NCBI RefSeq assembly: GCF_030580935.1
Contig: NZ_JAUQOM010000006.1
Location: forward strand, 177,792-241,791
Source of the DNA: Sphingobium cyanobacteriorum
Lineage (GTDB): Bacteria; Pseudomonadota; Alphaproteobacteria; Sphingomonadales; Sphingomonadaceae
Direction: 5' to 3'
DNA: 64,000 nt
This document shows, piece after piece, positions 1 through 8,025 of the stretch. Under the pieces are notes generated by a model. That model did not search any database, was not told the DNA's origin, and worked only from the letters and a program-made list of their open reading frames with translations. Every line of letters begins with the position of its first letter. Positions within the stretch are counted from its first letter, which is position 1. Made by a program: the position numbers and the translations under genes.

Positions 1-2
1 GC

Positions 3-509
3 AATTTCGAACGACGCATCTGGAAAGGTCTGGGTTCGGCCGAAATCTATCGCAGCGGCACGGGCTGGTGGTGGCCCGACGACTGGGGGTGCTGGACGAA
101 GCCCAATGGCGGCCAACTGGCTGTCCGCTTCACGGATCAGAAGGGACCAGTCCGGGGCTTTGTGCAATTGCATGCACCGCCGGATGATGTGACGAAATTT
201 GAAGTCGCTGCTCCGGCGATCGGGTTTCACCTGGAGGGGACACTCAATCCCGGTGAGTATCGCTGGATAGCTATCGACATTCCAGAGATCGCCCCGGTCG
301 AGGGTTTCCATATCCGGTTCAAGGGATCGCATTCCGTCGATGTCAGTGAACGAACAGGTGGGCTCGACTGCCGCGTTATCGCGCTGGGCGTGGGCGGTTT
401 CTATTTCTGTCATGCCGACGATCTGGTCGCGCGCGCCAATTTCATCGAAGCCATGACGATTGGGGGCCTCAATCAACTGGCGTTCAACCGCGAGCCGGTG
501 ATATTTTGA
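3..509 (+). CDS. C-terminal part of a carbohydrate-associated protein (5' end outside window)
   Basis: An open frame enters from the left edge and ends at TGA 507-509, giving 168 visible residues. The visible part begins with a tryptophan-rich stretch (GTGWWWPDDWGCWT, about residues 20-33) followed by beta-rich sequence with no membrane segment. A 'glycine-tryptophan ... pro-glu/asp-trp-gly-x-trp' signature of this kind is familiar from accessory domains of polysaccharide-related proteins and glycosyltransferases, and the next gene is manA, so a role in sugar or polysaccharide metabolism is plausible. That is inference; I do not recognise the family with certainty. An internal ATG at 162 is not the real start because the frame upstream of it looks equally coding. 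Confidence 0.7.
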   Translation, partial: NFERRIWKGLGSAEIYRSGTGWWWPDDWGCWTKPNGGQLAVRFTDQKGPVRGFVQLHAPPDDVTKFEVAAPAIGFHLEGTLNPGEYRWIAIDIPEIAPVEGFHIRFKGSHSVDVSERTGGLDCRVIALGVGGFYFCHADDLVARANFIEAMTIGGLNQLAFNREPVIF

Positions 510-551
510 TGCCGGTGAACGGAATGTGAGAACAGGGTGGGGGGAAGAATC

Positions 552-1355
552 GTGAGCGCGGTCCGTCTGGAAACGAAGCGGGTAGTCAAGCCCTGGGGGA
601 GGACCGATATCGGCGCCTTCCCCAATCCGGCACAGGAACAGGTGGGCGAAATCTGGTTCGACGGTCCCGAAGGCCGGCATCCCCCGCTACTCGTCAAATA
701 TATCTTCACCAGCGAGAAGCTGTCGATCCAGGTCCATCCCACCGATGCGCAGGCGCAGGCGGCGGGCCTGCCCGGCGGCAAGTCGGAATGCTGGTATATT
801 CTGGACGCGCAGCCGGGTGCGACGCTGGGCATCGGCACCAGCCGCCGGCTGGATGATGATGCGTTGCGCGCGTCGGCGCTGGACGGGACGCTGGAAGCGC
901 TGATGGACTGGAAGCCGGTACAACCCGGCAGCTTCTTCTACATTCCCGCCGGTACGGTCCATGCGATCGGGGCCGGTGTGACCCTGGTTGAAGTGCAGAT
1001 GAACAATGACGTGACCTATCGCCTGTTCGACTATGGCCGTCCGCGCGAACTGCATCTGGACGCCGGGGTCGCGGTATCCGATGCGCGCCCCTATGCGTTG
1101 CCTGAACGGGTCATTCCGGCGGATCGGGACAGCAGCATGCTGGACCGGGATACAGCGCCCTTTGCGCTCGACATGCGGTGCTGGGCGGCAGGCCATGGGC
1201 AATCACTGGCGATCGACCAGGGCTGGTTCATTCCCCTGTCGGGATCCGGCACGATCGACGGCGTGCCATGGCGCGCGCATGAATGCTGGCTGGTGGAAGG
1301 CGATGTGGCCGTGACGACGAGCGAGGCGGCATCGGTCCTGATCGCGACTATGTGA
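552..1355 (+). CDS. manA: Class I mannose-6-phosphate isomerase
   Basis: Cytoplasmic zinc enzyme interconverting fructose-6-P and mannose-6-P, the entry step to GDP-mannose. The zinc ligands expected for type I phosphomannose isomerases are visible: Gln60 and His62 in IQVHP, Glu79 in GKSECWYIL, and His137 in IPAGTVHAIG. The protein is 267 residues, typical of the short bacterial form without a long C-terminal domain. The GTG at 552 is preferred because a GGGGGA ribosome-binding site lies 7-12 bases upstream; a GTG at 537 in the same frame lacks this spacing. A phosphomannomutase-like HAD protein 1.5 kb downstream and a glycosyltransferase further on suggest supply of mannose sugars for surface polysaccharide. 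The 3' end overlaps the end of modC by 8 bases on the other strand. Confidence 0.93.
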   Translation: MSAVRLETKRVVKPWGRTDIGAFPNPAQEQVGEIWFDGPEGRHPPLLVKYIFTSEKLSIQVHPTDAQAQAAGLPGGKSECWYILDAQPGATLGIGTSRRLDDDALRASALDGTLEALMDWKPVQPGSFFYIPAGTVHAIGAGVTLVEVQMNNDVTYRLFDYGRPRELHLDAGVAVSDARPYALPERVIPADRDSSMLDRDTAPFALDMRCWAAGHGQSLAIDQGWFIPLSGSGTIDGVPWRAHECWLVEGDVAVTTSEAASVLIATM

Positions 1356-2016
1356 TCACACGGTCCGGTGCGTCGCCGGCGTGCGATCCGTCCAGGACGA
1401 TGATGTCGCCGCCCAGATAATCCAGTTCGCGCCGGTCGTGGCTGACATAGACGATCGGGATGGCGGTCAGGCCGTGGAGCCGCGCGATCATGTCCAATAT
1501 CTCCTGGCGACGGGCATCGTCGAGCGAGGAGATGGGTTCGTCCAGCAACAGATAATGGGGATCGGACAACAGCGCCCGGCCGATAGCGACCCGTTGCGCT
1601 TCGCCGCCCGACAGGGACGAGGGCCAGCGGTCGAGCAAGTCGCCGATCCCCAGCAGGTCGATCAGCGCCTGTTGCGACAGGCCATGGGTGCCGCCATCGG
1701 GATCGCCCCTGGGACGGCCGTAGCGCAGGTTCGCCCGAACCCGCATGTGCGGGAAGAGGCGGGGTTGCTGAAACACATAGCCGCAGCGACGGCGCGCGGT
1801 CGGCAGGTCGATGGCGGTGGCGCTGTCGAACAGGCGCCGGCCGGCGATGGCGACATGCCCGGCGTTCGGGCGCAGCAGGCCGGCGAGCATGTCGAGCACC
1901 GATGTCTTGCCGACGCCCGATGGACCGAACAGGGCGACGATGCCGCTGTCCGAACGAAAGGCGCAGGCAATCGCCCTTTCACCACGCTGCACGCACAGAT
2001 CGATGTCAAAGACCAT
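1348..2016 (-). CDS. modC: Molybdate ABC transporter ATP-binding protein, short form
   Basis: ATPase of the molybdate importer. The Walker A GPSGVGKT (about residues 31-38), Q-loop (VFQQPRLFPHM), signature LSGGEAQR, Walker B YLLLDEP and switch His (VSHD) are all present. The protein ends about 222 residues in, right after the nucleotide-binding domain. Standard ModC proteins are about 350 residues with a C-terminal TOBE/Mop molybdate-sensing region, which is missing here. The ATG at 2016 gives an 11-base overlap with modB; an ATG at 2049 is also in frame but would overlap by 44 bases. Gene order modB-modC on the minus strand indicates translational coupling. Assignment to molybdate rather than sulfate rests on ModB similarity and nearby modA. 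Confidence 0.88.
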   Translation of the reverse strand: MVFDIDLCVQRGERAIACAFRSDSGIVALFGPSGVGKTSVLDMLAGLLRPNAGHVAIAGRRLFDSATAIDLPTARRRCGYVFQQPRLFPHMRVRANLRYGRPRGDPDGGTHGLSQQALIDLLGIGDLLDRWPSSLSGGEAQRVAIGRALLSDPHYLLLDEPISSLDDARRQEILDMIARLHGLTAIPIVYVSHDRRELDYLGGDIIVLDGSHAGDAPDRVIT

Positions 2017-2710
2017 GGGACGGGCCTGATGGCGCAGCGCGACGTGCAAGATATTCGGACAGGATCAGGGCAGCAAAGGACAGGGCGATCGACAGCAGCG
2101 CGAGCCGCATGACCGCCGCTTCGCTATCGGGCATCTGCAACGCGGAATAAATGGCGATCGGCAAGGTGCGGGTTTCGCCGGGTATGTCGGAGACGAAGGT
2201 GATGGTCGCGCCGAACTCGCCGATCGACCGGGCGAAACCCAGCATCGCGCCCGCCACTATGCCCGGCAGCGCCAGGGGCAGGGAAATGGTGCAGAAGATC
2301 CGCAGTCGTGATGCGCCCAGCGTTTCCGCGGCCTGCTCCAGTCGCCGGTCGATTGCCATGATCGACAGGCGCATCGCCCGCACCATCAACGGCAGCGCCA
2401 TGATCGCCGCCGCCAGCGCCGCGCCGGTCCAGCGGAACAGCAGGGTGACGCCGAACCATGCCATCAGCCAGCGACCGATCGGTCCCTGCGTTCCGAACAG
2501 CAAAAGTAACAGCCATCCCGTCACCACCGGCGGCACCACCAGTGGCAGATGGACCAGCGTGTCGAGCAGCAACTTGCCGGGAAAGCGCCGGCGCGCCAGC
2601 AGCCATGCCAGCGCGAAAGCGGGCGGCAGCATCGCCACCATAGCGGCGACGCCGATCTTCAGCGACAGGCCGACAATGACCCATTCATCGGCGGTAAGGC
2701 CCCATGTCAC
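2006..2710 (-). CDS. modB: Molybdate ABC transporter permease
   Basis: Inner-membrane channel subunit of the molybdate importer, 234 residues with five to six hydrophobic segments. The EAA loop that docks to the ATPase is visible (EQAAETLGASRLRIFCTISLP, about residues 128-148), followed by the ModB-typical FARSIGEFGATITFVSDIPGE stretch. It overlaps modC, so the two are co-translated. The upstream intergenic region (2711-2886) is shared with a divergent HAD-phosphatase gene and should hold promoters for both. The binding protein modA is not adjacent in the operon but 0.9 kb away, behind the HAD gene. Confidence 0.92.
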   Translation of the reverse strand: MTWGLTADEWVIVGLSLKIGVAAMVAMLPPAFALAWLLARRRFPGKLLLDTLVHLPLVVPPVVTGWLLLLLFGTQGPIGRWLMAWFGVTLLFRWTGAALAAAIMALPLMVRAMRLSIMAIDRRLEQAAETLGASRLRIFCTISLPLALPGIVAGAMLGFARSIGEFGATITFVSDIPGETRTLPIAIYSALQMPDSEAAVMRLALLSIALSFAALILSEYLARRAAPSGPSHGL

Positions 2711-2886
2711 GATTCCGTCAAACCATCTTTATAACCGGGTCGCCGATCAACCCTGTCTGCTGCATAACGAAGCCGTTTGACAAATGCAGCGCAAAAAGAT
2801 TGTAGATCGACACCTCAGGCGATAGCGCCATGGCAAGAGCATAATGAAGGCCGCACCCCAATAATCCCCATCATCGGAGCTGTGGA

Positions 2887-3633
2887 ATGAAAGAACTCGT
2901 CGCGTTCGACCTGGATGGCACCCTTGCGGAAAGCAAGCAGCCCTTGGGCGAACCCATGGCGCAAGCCCTGGCCGATCTGCTGGGCGTCGCCCATGTCGCG
3001 GTGATTTCCGGCGGTGACTGGCCGCAATTCGAAAAGCAGGTCGCCAGCCGCCTGCCCGACCATGCCGACCGATCGAAATTGTGGTTGATGCCGACCACCG
3101 GCACCAAGCTGTACACCTACAAGGACGGGGCTTGGTCCCCGGTTTTCGCCGAATTGTTCGATGATGCCCAGAAAGCGGCGATCCTCAAAGCCTTTGATGA
3201 ATCGCTGGAAGCCACCGGCTTCGTCCCTGAACAGACATGGGGCGAGCGGATCGAGGATCGCGGCAGCCAGATCACCTTCTCCGCCCTTGGTCAGCAGGCG
3301 CCGATCCATGCCAAGGATGTGTGGGATCCCGACTTTGCCAAGCGCAAGATCATCCAGGCCGACCTGCGCCAGCGGCTGCCCGGCCTGTCGATCAACATGG
3401 GCGGGGCGACGTCGATCGACATCACCCGCGAAGGCGTGGACAAGGCCTATGGCCTCAAGAAGCTGCGCGACGCGAGCGGTATCGCGCTCGATGCGATGAT
3501 GTTCATCGGCGACGCCATCTTCCCCGGCGGCAACGACTATCCGGCGAAGGAACTGGGCCTTGATACGGTACGGGTGCGCGATCCGCAGGAAACCCTGTCG
3601 GTGATCGACGCGATCGTCGCCTGCCAGAAATGA
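2887..3633 (+). CDS. HAD-IIB hydrolase resembling eukaryotic-type phosphomannomutase
   Basis: A 248-residue HAD protein. Motif I is FDLDGTL with the nucleophile and acid aspartates at residues 8 and 10; motif IV is GDAIFPGGNDY (about 211-221), whose shape closely matches the GDxxxPGGND of eukaryotic PMM1/PMM2 enzymes. A C2-type cap lies between. The predicted reaction is mannose-6-P to mannose-1-P, which would follow manA (552-1355) in GDP-mannose synthesis; a general sugar-phosphatase role is the alternative. A GGAG ribosome-binding site precedes the ATG. The gene sits between modB and modA, is read in the opposite direction to both, and its stop codon abuts that of modA with no gap. Confidence 0.85.
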   Translation: MKELVAFDLDGTLAESKQPLGEPMAQALADLLGVAHVAVISGGDWPQFEKQVASRLPDHADRSKLWLMPTTGTKLYTYKDGAWSPVFAELFDDAQKAAILKAFDESLEATGFVPEQTWGERIEDRGSQITFSALGQQAPIHAKDVWDPDFAKRKIIQADLRQRLPGLSINMGGATSIDITREGVDKAYGLKKLRDASGIALDAMMFIGDAIFPGGNDYPAKELGLDTVRVRDPQETLSVIDAIVACQK

Positions 3634-4404
3634 TTATCGCGTGCTGAAGCCGTAGCGGGCAAGGATCGCCTTGCCCGCCGGCGACAGCAGGAAACGGCGG
3701 AAAGGCTCCGCGTCCTTGCTTGTGCTGCCCTTGATCCGGGCGACCGGATAGCGGATCGGCGCGTGGCTGCTTGCCGGGAAAGCGCCGACCACTGACACGC
3801 CGGTGCTGGCGCGCGCATCCGTGGCATAGACGATGCCGAGCGGCACTTCGCCCCGCTCGACCAGCGCCAGCGCCGACCGCACATTGTCCGTGCGCACGAT
3901 TTTGGCCGCGACCTGGGGCCAAGCGCCGAGCGCCGTGAGCGCCGCCTTGCCATATTTGCCCGCCGGCACGCTGTCGGGGTCGGCCATGGCCAGCCGCCCG
4001 TCACCCAGCGCGCGCGAGATCGGCATGCCACGGGCGATGCGCAGGCGGACGGGCCTGGCCCTGGGCGCGACAAGGACCAGGCTGTTGCCGGCCAGCGTGG
4101 ACCGGCTGCCCGGCGCAAGCCAGCCGGCGCGGGCAACATCGTCCATCCACGCTTCATCGGCGGACAGGAACAGGTCGGCGGGCGCGCCGGCCTTGATCTG
4201 GCGGGCGAGCGCGGACGATCCGGCGAAGGACAGGACCGGACGGGGATGACCGCGTGCCGCCCAGGCGTCCGCCGCTGCGGTCATCGCCTCCTGCATGCTC
4301 GCCGCCGCCAGCAGCACCGGGCCACGATCATGCGGCACGGCATGGCTGATGGATGCGCATGACAAGGTCAGCAATGCCAGGGCGCGAAGGAGGAAGGCCG
4401 TCAT
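3634..4404 (-). CDS. modA: Molybdate ABC transporter substrate-binding protein
   Basis: Periplasmic molybdate-binding protein, 256 residues. The start at 4404 gives a cleavable signal peptide (hydrophobic MTAFLLRALALLTLSCAS, cut near SHA). The mature start VLLAAASMQEAM and FAGSSALARQIKAGAPADLFLSAD are classical ModA ligand-binding loops (Ser residues and the ADLF strand). It captures molybdate for ModBC. It is separated from modBC by a gene on the other strand, so it must have its own promoter; the divergent region 4405-4504 is shared with the NasA-like gene. Confidence 0.93.
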   Translation of the reverse strand: MTAFLLRALALLTLSCASISHAVPHDRGPVLLAAASMQEAMTAAADAWAARGHPRPVLSFAGSSALARQIKAGAPADLFLSADEAWMDDVARAGWLAPGSRSTLAGNSLVLVAPRARPVRLRIARGMPISRALGDGRLAMADPDSVPAGKYGKAALTALGAWPQVAAKIVRTDNVRSALALVERGEVPLGIVYATDARASTGVSVVGAFPASSHAPIRYPVARIKGSTSKDAEPFRRFLLSPAGKAILARYGFSTR

Positions 4405-4504
4405 GCCCTGTCTCTGCGCGTGGGGGGTGGATTTGGCAAGCTTTCGCCTGTCGCGCGGCTGGGTTAGGGGAGGGGGATGATCGATCGCCGGATTTATTGC
4501 TGAC

Positions 4505-6157
4505 ATGGCCATCGTGCGAAGCCAGTGCGGTCAATGCAGCATCGGGTGCGGGATCAGGGCCATCACCGGCGATGAGCGCGCCCTGTCGATCGAGGGGGAC
4601 AAGACACATCCCGCCAATGCCGGCCTGCTCTGTGCGAAGGCAGCGCGGTTGGAGCAATCGGCGTCGCTGGACGGACGGTTGCTGCATCCGCTGGTCGATG
4701 GTCGCCGCCAGCGCTGGGACCGGGCGATCGCGCAGGCGGCGCAACGCCTGGCGGCGGTGGTCGCGCGCCATGGTCCCGGATCGGTTGCGTTGCATGTGGG
4801 CGACGGCCTGCTGACAGAGGATCTCTATGTCGCCAACAAGCTGATGAAAGGCTTTCTGGGGTCCGCCCATATCCACGCGCCGGGGGCGGGGGCGGCTGCC
4901 GCGATCCAGAAGGCGGCCTTTGGCGAGGATATCATGCCGGCCGCCTATGAGGATATCGACCGGAGCGAGATCATCCTTCTGACCGATGCAGCTTTGGCGT
5001 CGAGCCATCCGGTATTGATGGAGCGGGTGCAGGCGGCACGGCAGGATCATGGCGCACACCTCATTGTGCTGGGCGCGGCGGGGGCGGACATTGCGGCGGA
5101 CCTGCATGTGCCGGTCGCCCCCGGCAGCGCGGCCCGGCTGATTGCCGGGCTGCTGCTGCATTGCCATGACGGCGGCATTCTGGATGCCGCCCGTGTGGCG
5201 CGCAGCATCCATGTGCCGGATGGTTTCTGGGCGGGGTTGCGGCCCGGCCATGATCTCTGGTCGGTGGCGCGGGCATGCGCCCTGAGCGCTGCGGACGTAC
5301 GCGCATTCTATGACCTGTGGACATCGCGCAAGAAAGCGGTGACGCTCTATCCCGACCGGGATGCCTGCCTTGCCGTGGCTGTCATCGACCTGCATCTTGC
5401 GACCGGGCGGATCGGGCAGCCGGGCGCTGCGCCTTTTGTCTTATGCGCCAGGGCCAACGCCATGGGCATGCGTGAGGTCGGCTGCGTCGCGACGCAGCTT
5501 GCAGCGCATCTGGACTTCACGCCCGATGCCGTGGCGAACACGGCCCGTTTCTGGGGCGCGCGGGCGATGGCGCGGCAGTCGGGGCGGTCCGGCGACGCGC
5601 TGCACGATGCGATGCGCGCCGGTGACATAAAGGCGCTGTGGAGCCTGGGGGATGCGCCGGACGACCGCGACTGGCTGATGCAGGCGCGCGCTGCCGTGCC
5701 GCTCTCGATCCGATCGACAGCGCGATCGGATGAGCAGCATGATGGCTGGAGCCTGCTGCTGCCCTCGCCCGTCTGGGCCGAGAGGGACGGCACGCTGACG
5801 GGCGCCGACCGGCTGGTCAGTCGCCAGCGCCGCCTGTTCGACCTGCCCGGTGAGGCCAGGCCGGACTGGTGGGCGATGACCAGGGTGGCCCAGGCGATGG
5901 GCTGGGGCGATGCCTTTCATTATGAGCGACCGGCCGACATCTACCGCGAACATGTGCGGCTGACCGCCTATCGCAATGATGGGGCGCGGCTGCTCAACCT
6001 GAAGCGGCATGCGCCGATTTCCAACCCGGCCTATACTGAATTGACGCCATGGCGCTGGGGCGAGGTGCCGTTCGATGACGGGCGTTTCCCAACCGATGAT
6101 GGCCGGGCGCGCCTGCTGCCGATCATGGTTCAGGCCGAGGCGGCGACAATCCCCTGA
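4505..6157 (+). CDS. NasA-like molybdopterin oxidoreductase, C-terminally truncated and lacking the Mo-ligand cysteine
   Basis: A 550-residue protein whose N-terminus holds the [4Fe-4S] ligands CGQCSIGCG and a fourth Cys in GLLCAKA. Later motifs fit assimilatory nitrate reductase: IDLHLATGRIGQPG, NAMGMREVG, DGTLTGADRLVSRQRR, PGEARPDWW. Two departures stand out. In the region where NasA/NapA proteins carry the Mo-coordinating cysteine (family pattern like LCMSSAVA), this protein reads PGAGAAAAIQKAAFG. The protein also ends at FPTDDGRARLLP, where NasA enzymes continue with the roughly 110-residue molybdopterin-dinucleotide-binding domain; its last 28 bases overlap the convergent glycosyltransferase. 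The start has no strong ribosome-binding site, but a well-placed one precedes an 8-codon mini-ORF (4477-4503) ending one base before the ATG. Enzymatic nitrate reduction is therefore doubtful; it may be a relic or repurposed Fe-S protein. Confidence 0.75.
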   Translation: MAIVRSQCGQCSIGCGIRAITGDERALSIEGDKTHPANAGLLCAKAARLEQSASLDGRLLHPLVDGRRQRWDRAIAQAAQRLAAVVARHGPGSVALHVGDGLLTEDLYVANKLMKGFLGSAHIHAPGAGAAAAIQKAAFGEDIMPAAYEDIDRSEIILLTDAALASSHPVLMERVQAARQDHGAHLIVLGAAGADIAADLHVPVAPGSAARLIAGLLLHCHDGGILDAARVARSIHVPDGFWAGLRPGHDLWSVARACALSAADVRAFYDLWTSRKKAVTLYPDRDACLAVAVIDLHLATGRIGQPGAAPFVLCARANAMGMREVGCVATQLAAHLDFTPDAVANTARFWGARAMARQSGRSGDALHDAMRAGDIKALWSLGDAPDDRDWLMQARAAVPLSIRSTARSDEQHDGWSLLLPSPVWAERDGTLTGADRLVSRQRRLFDLPGEARPDWWAMTRVAQAMGWGDAFHYERPADIYREHVRLTAYRNDGARLLNLKRHAPISNPAYTELTPWRWGEVPFDDGRFPTDDGRARLLPIMVQAEAATIP

Positions 6158-7305
6158 AGATGCGCGAGCAGCGTGTTGCCATTGGCGGCCCAGGTGAAGC
6201 GTAATGCGGCTGCGCGCACAGCCTGCTGATCGGGCGGGTCATCGAGCGTGGCGCGGATGCCTTCGGCGATGGCTTCAGGCGTTCGGTCCACGATGCGGCC
6301 GGCTTCGGGCCGGTCGAGCAATTCGCGCGCGCCGCCGACATCGGTGATGACGATCGGCGTGCCGCAGGCGAGCGACTCGACCCAGGCATTGGCCAGCCCT
6401 TCCGATTCGGACGGCAGCGCCATGACATCGGCGGCGGCGAAGATGCGCGGCAATTTGTGATGGGGTACAGAGCCGAGGAAGCCGATCCGCCGTTCAACCC
6501 CCAGGTCCTGGGCCAGATTTTCCAGCGTCCGCCGATAGGCGCCCTGGCCCGCCAGCAACAGGGTCATGTCTGGCAGGGCGGGCAACGCCCGCACCAGCAA
6601 ATCCTGCCCCTTGCGCGGGATGAGGGCGCCAACGCACAGCACCACCGGGCCGCTGAAGCCCAGCGCTGCCTTGGCCGCGGCGCGATCGGCGATTTCGAAC
6701 GTGTCGAGATCGACGCCGGTGTAATGGACGCGGATCTTGTCGGCATCGATGCCCATGCGCGCCATCGACCGGCGCATCGCATCGGATACGGCGAGCAGGC
6801 CCGCTGCGCCCTCCGCCGCGTACCGGACCAGCTTGCGCGTGCTTTTCTGCGTTCCCCAATGGTGAATGTCGGCGCCGCGCGCCTTGACGGAATAGGGAAT
6901 GCCCAGCGCCTTCGACAGGCGTTGCGCCACCGGGCCATCGGGAAAGAAGAAGCTGGCGTCGATCACGTCGAACGGCTTTTCCGCATGAAGCCGTTTGACC
7001 AGTGGCAGGATCGCGCGGGTCATGGTGCTGACATTGGTGCGCCCGCCGAACTTTGGAATGATCGGAAAGGTCGGGCGATAGACGGTGAGTTCGCGCCAGC
7101 GTTCCTTGGCCGGCAGCGCGCGCAGCGGCGCATAACGGCCGGCCAGCGAGAGCGGCCAGGGCGGCAGGCCGACCGGGGCGATGACCGTGACATTCACATC
7201 CGGCCGACTCGCCAGTTCGCGCGCCTGCCGTTCCACGAACACGCCGAAATTGGGGCGGCTGATGTCGGGGAAGAGGGTCGATAGCATGAGGACGTTGAGC
7301 GTCAT
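6130..7305 (-). CDS. Glycosyltransferase family 4 (GT-B)
   Basis: A 391-residue retaining-type glycosyltransferase with two Rossmann halves. The N-terminal acceptor half starts MTLNVLMLSTLFPD and includes NFGVFVERQARELA; the C-terminal half has VLCVGALIPRKGQDLLVRAL, the EX7E-type region ALPSESEGLANAWVESLACGTP (Glu pair about residues 295-303) and VVITDVGGARELL. It probably adds a sugar to a lipid-linked or surface polysaccharide in the cytoplasm; donor and acceptor cannot be read from sequence. An AGAGAGG ribosome-binding site precedes the ATG. Its 3' end overlaps the truncated NasA-like gene by 28 bases, which places the missing part of that gene where this one begins. Confidence 0.9.
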   Translation of the reverse strand: MTLNVLMLSTLFPDISRPNFGVFVERQARELASRPDVNVTVIAPVGLPPWPLSLAGRYAPLRALPAKERWRELTVYRPTFPIIPKFGGRTNVSTMTRAILPLVKRLHAEKPFDVIDASFFFPDGPVAQRLSKALGIPYSVKARGADIHHWGTQKSTRKLVRYAAEGAAGLLAVSDAMRRSMARMGIDADKIRVHYTGVDLDTFEIADRAAAKAALGFSGPVVLCVGALIPRKGQDLLVRALPALPDMTLLLAGQGAYRRTLENLAQDLGVERRIGFLGSVPHHKLPRIFAAADVMALPSESEGLANAWVESLACGTPIVITDVGGARELLDRPEAGRIVDRTPEAIAEGIRATLDDPPDQQAVRAAALRFTWAANGNTLLAHLQGIVAASA

Positions 7306-7363
7306 GGCCTCTCTTTGCGCTGCGCAGCCTTTCGCGATGGTTAAGCACCGCGCGCCGCCTTGG

Positions 7364-7927
7364 CTAGAGCCGTCGGACGAGTTGCACCGCCACAGCGGCC
7401 CATGGCGGGTCGGTCAGCACCAATTGCCGTCCGCCAGCCCCCAGCGGCAGCAATTGCAGGCGGTCCCCTTCGCGCCCGATAAGGCGGCCGAAGAGAAAAC
7501 GTCCGGCCGGTCGGGGAAAGAGGATGTCACGGTTGAGCGCGCTTGAAAATTCGTCCGGCGCGATGCGGCGGCACCAGATGGCGTCGCCGCTGCGATAGTC
7601 GCCGATGCTGGCGCTGACATGGACGCCGACCATGCCGTCGGACCCGACCGGCGCGGGGAAAGCGAGCGGTCGGGTGGGCGCGCGCGCGCCGTCCGGGCCG
7701 AGCAGGGCGGCGACCGGCAGATCGGCCTGGCCAGGCAGGGCTACCAGATCGGCGGTCGTCACGCCCAGGGCCAGCGCGATCCGGTTGAGCCATTTGACCG
7801 ATACGGTGCGGGTGCCGGTTTCCAGTCGTCCGATCGTCTGGGCGGTGGTCGGCGGGTCGCACAGGGCCCCTACCTGTTCCAGCGTCAGGCCCTTCGCCTT
7901 GCGAACCTCGCGAATGCGGGTGATCAT
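7364..7927 (-). CDS. XRE-family transcriptional regulator with LexA/S24-like C-terminal fold
   Basis: A 187-residue protein with an N-terminal helix-turn-helix of the Cro/CI type (residues about 3-60; MITRIREVRKAKGLTLEQVG, TAQTIGRLETG). The C-terminal half (about 90-187; VGVHVSASIGDYRSGDAIWC, ILFPRP, GRLIGREGD) looks like the beta-rich S24/signal-peptidase-like fold of phage-type repressors, but I do not see the Ser-Lys catalytic pair, so self-cleavage is not predicted. A GAGG ribosome-binding site sits 6 bases before the ATG. It is divergent from a DUF6456 gene, with an inverted repeat in the space between. Confidence 0.82.
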   Translation of the reverse strand: MITRIREVRKAKGLTLEQVGALCDPPTTAQTIGRLETGTRTVSVKWLNRIALALGVTTADLVALPGQADLPVAALLGPDGARAPTRPLAFPAPVGSDGMVGVHVSASIGDYRSGDAIWCRRIAPDEFSSALNRDILFPRPAGRFLFGRLIGREGDRLQLLPLGAGGRQLVLTDPPWAAVAVQLVRRL

Positions 7928-7942
7928 ATGACCTCGCTTGAT

Positions 7943-7955
7943 AACCTATTTGGTT
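7943..7955. promoter_or_regulatory. Possible operator in the XRE/DUF6456 divergent region
   Basis: A short inverted repeat, AACC-5 bases-GGTT, lies between the start codons of the XRE regulator and the divergent DUF6456 gene. Autoregulation from such a site is common for XRE proteins, but the arms are only 4 bases, so this is weak. Confidence 0.25.
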
Positions 7956-8025
7956 TTCTCTTTCCTACAGTTTATCCCGCATGGCAAGGCTTTGCGTCCC
8001 GGCAACAGCAGCAGGAGATGCCCCC

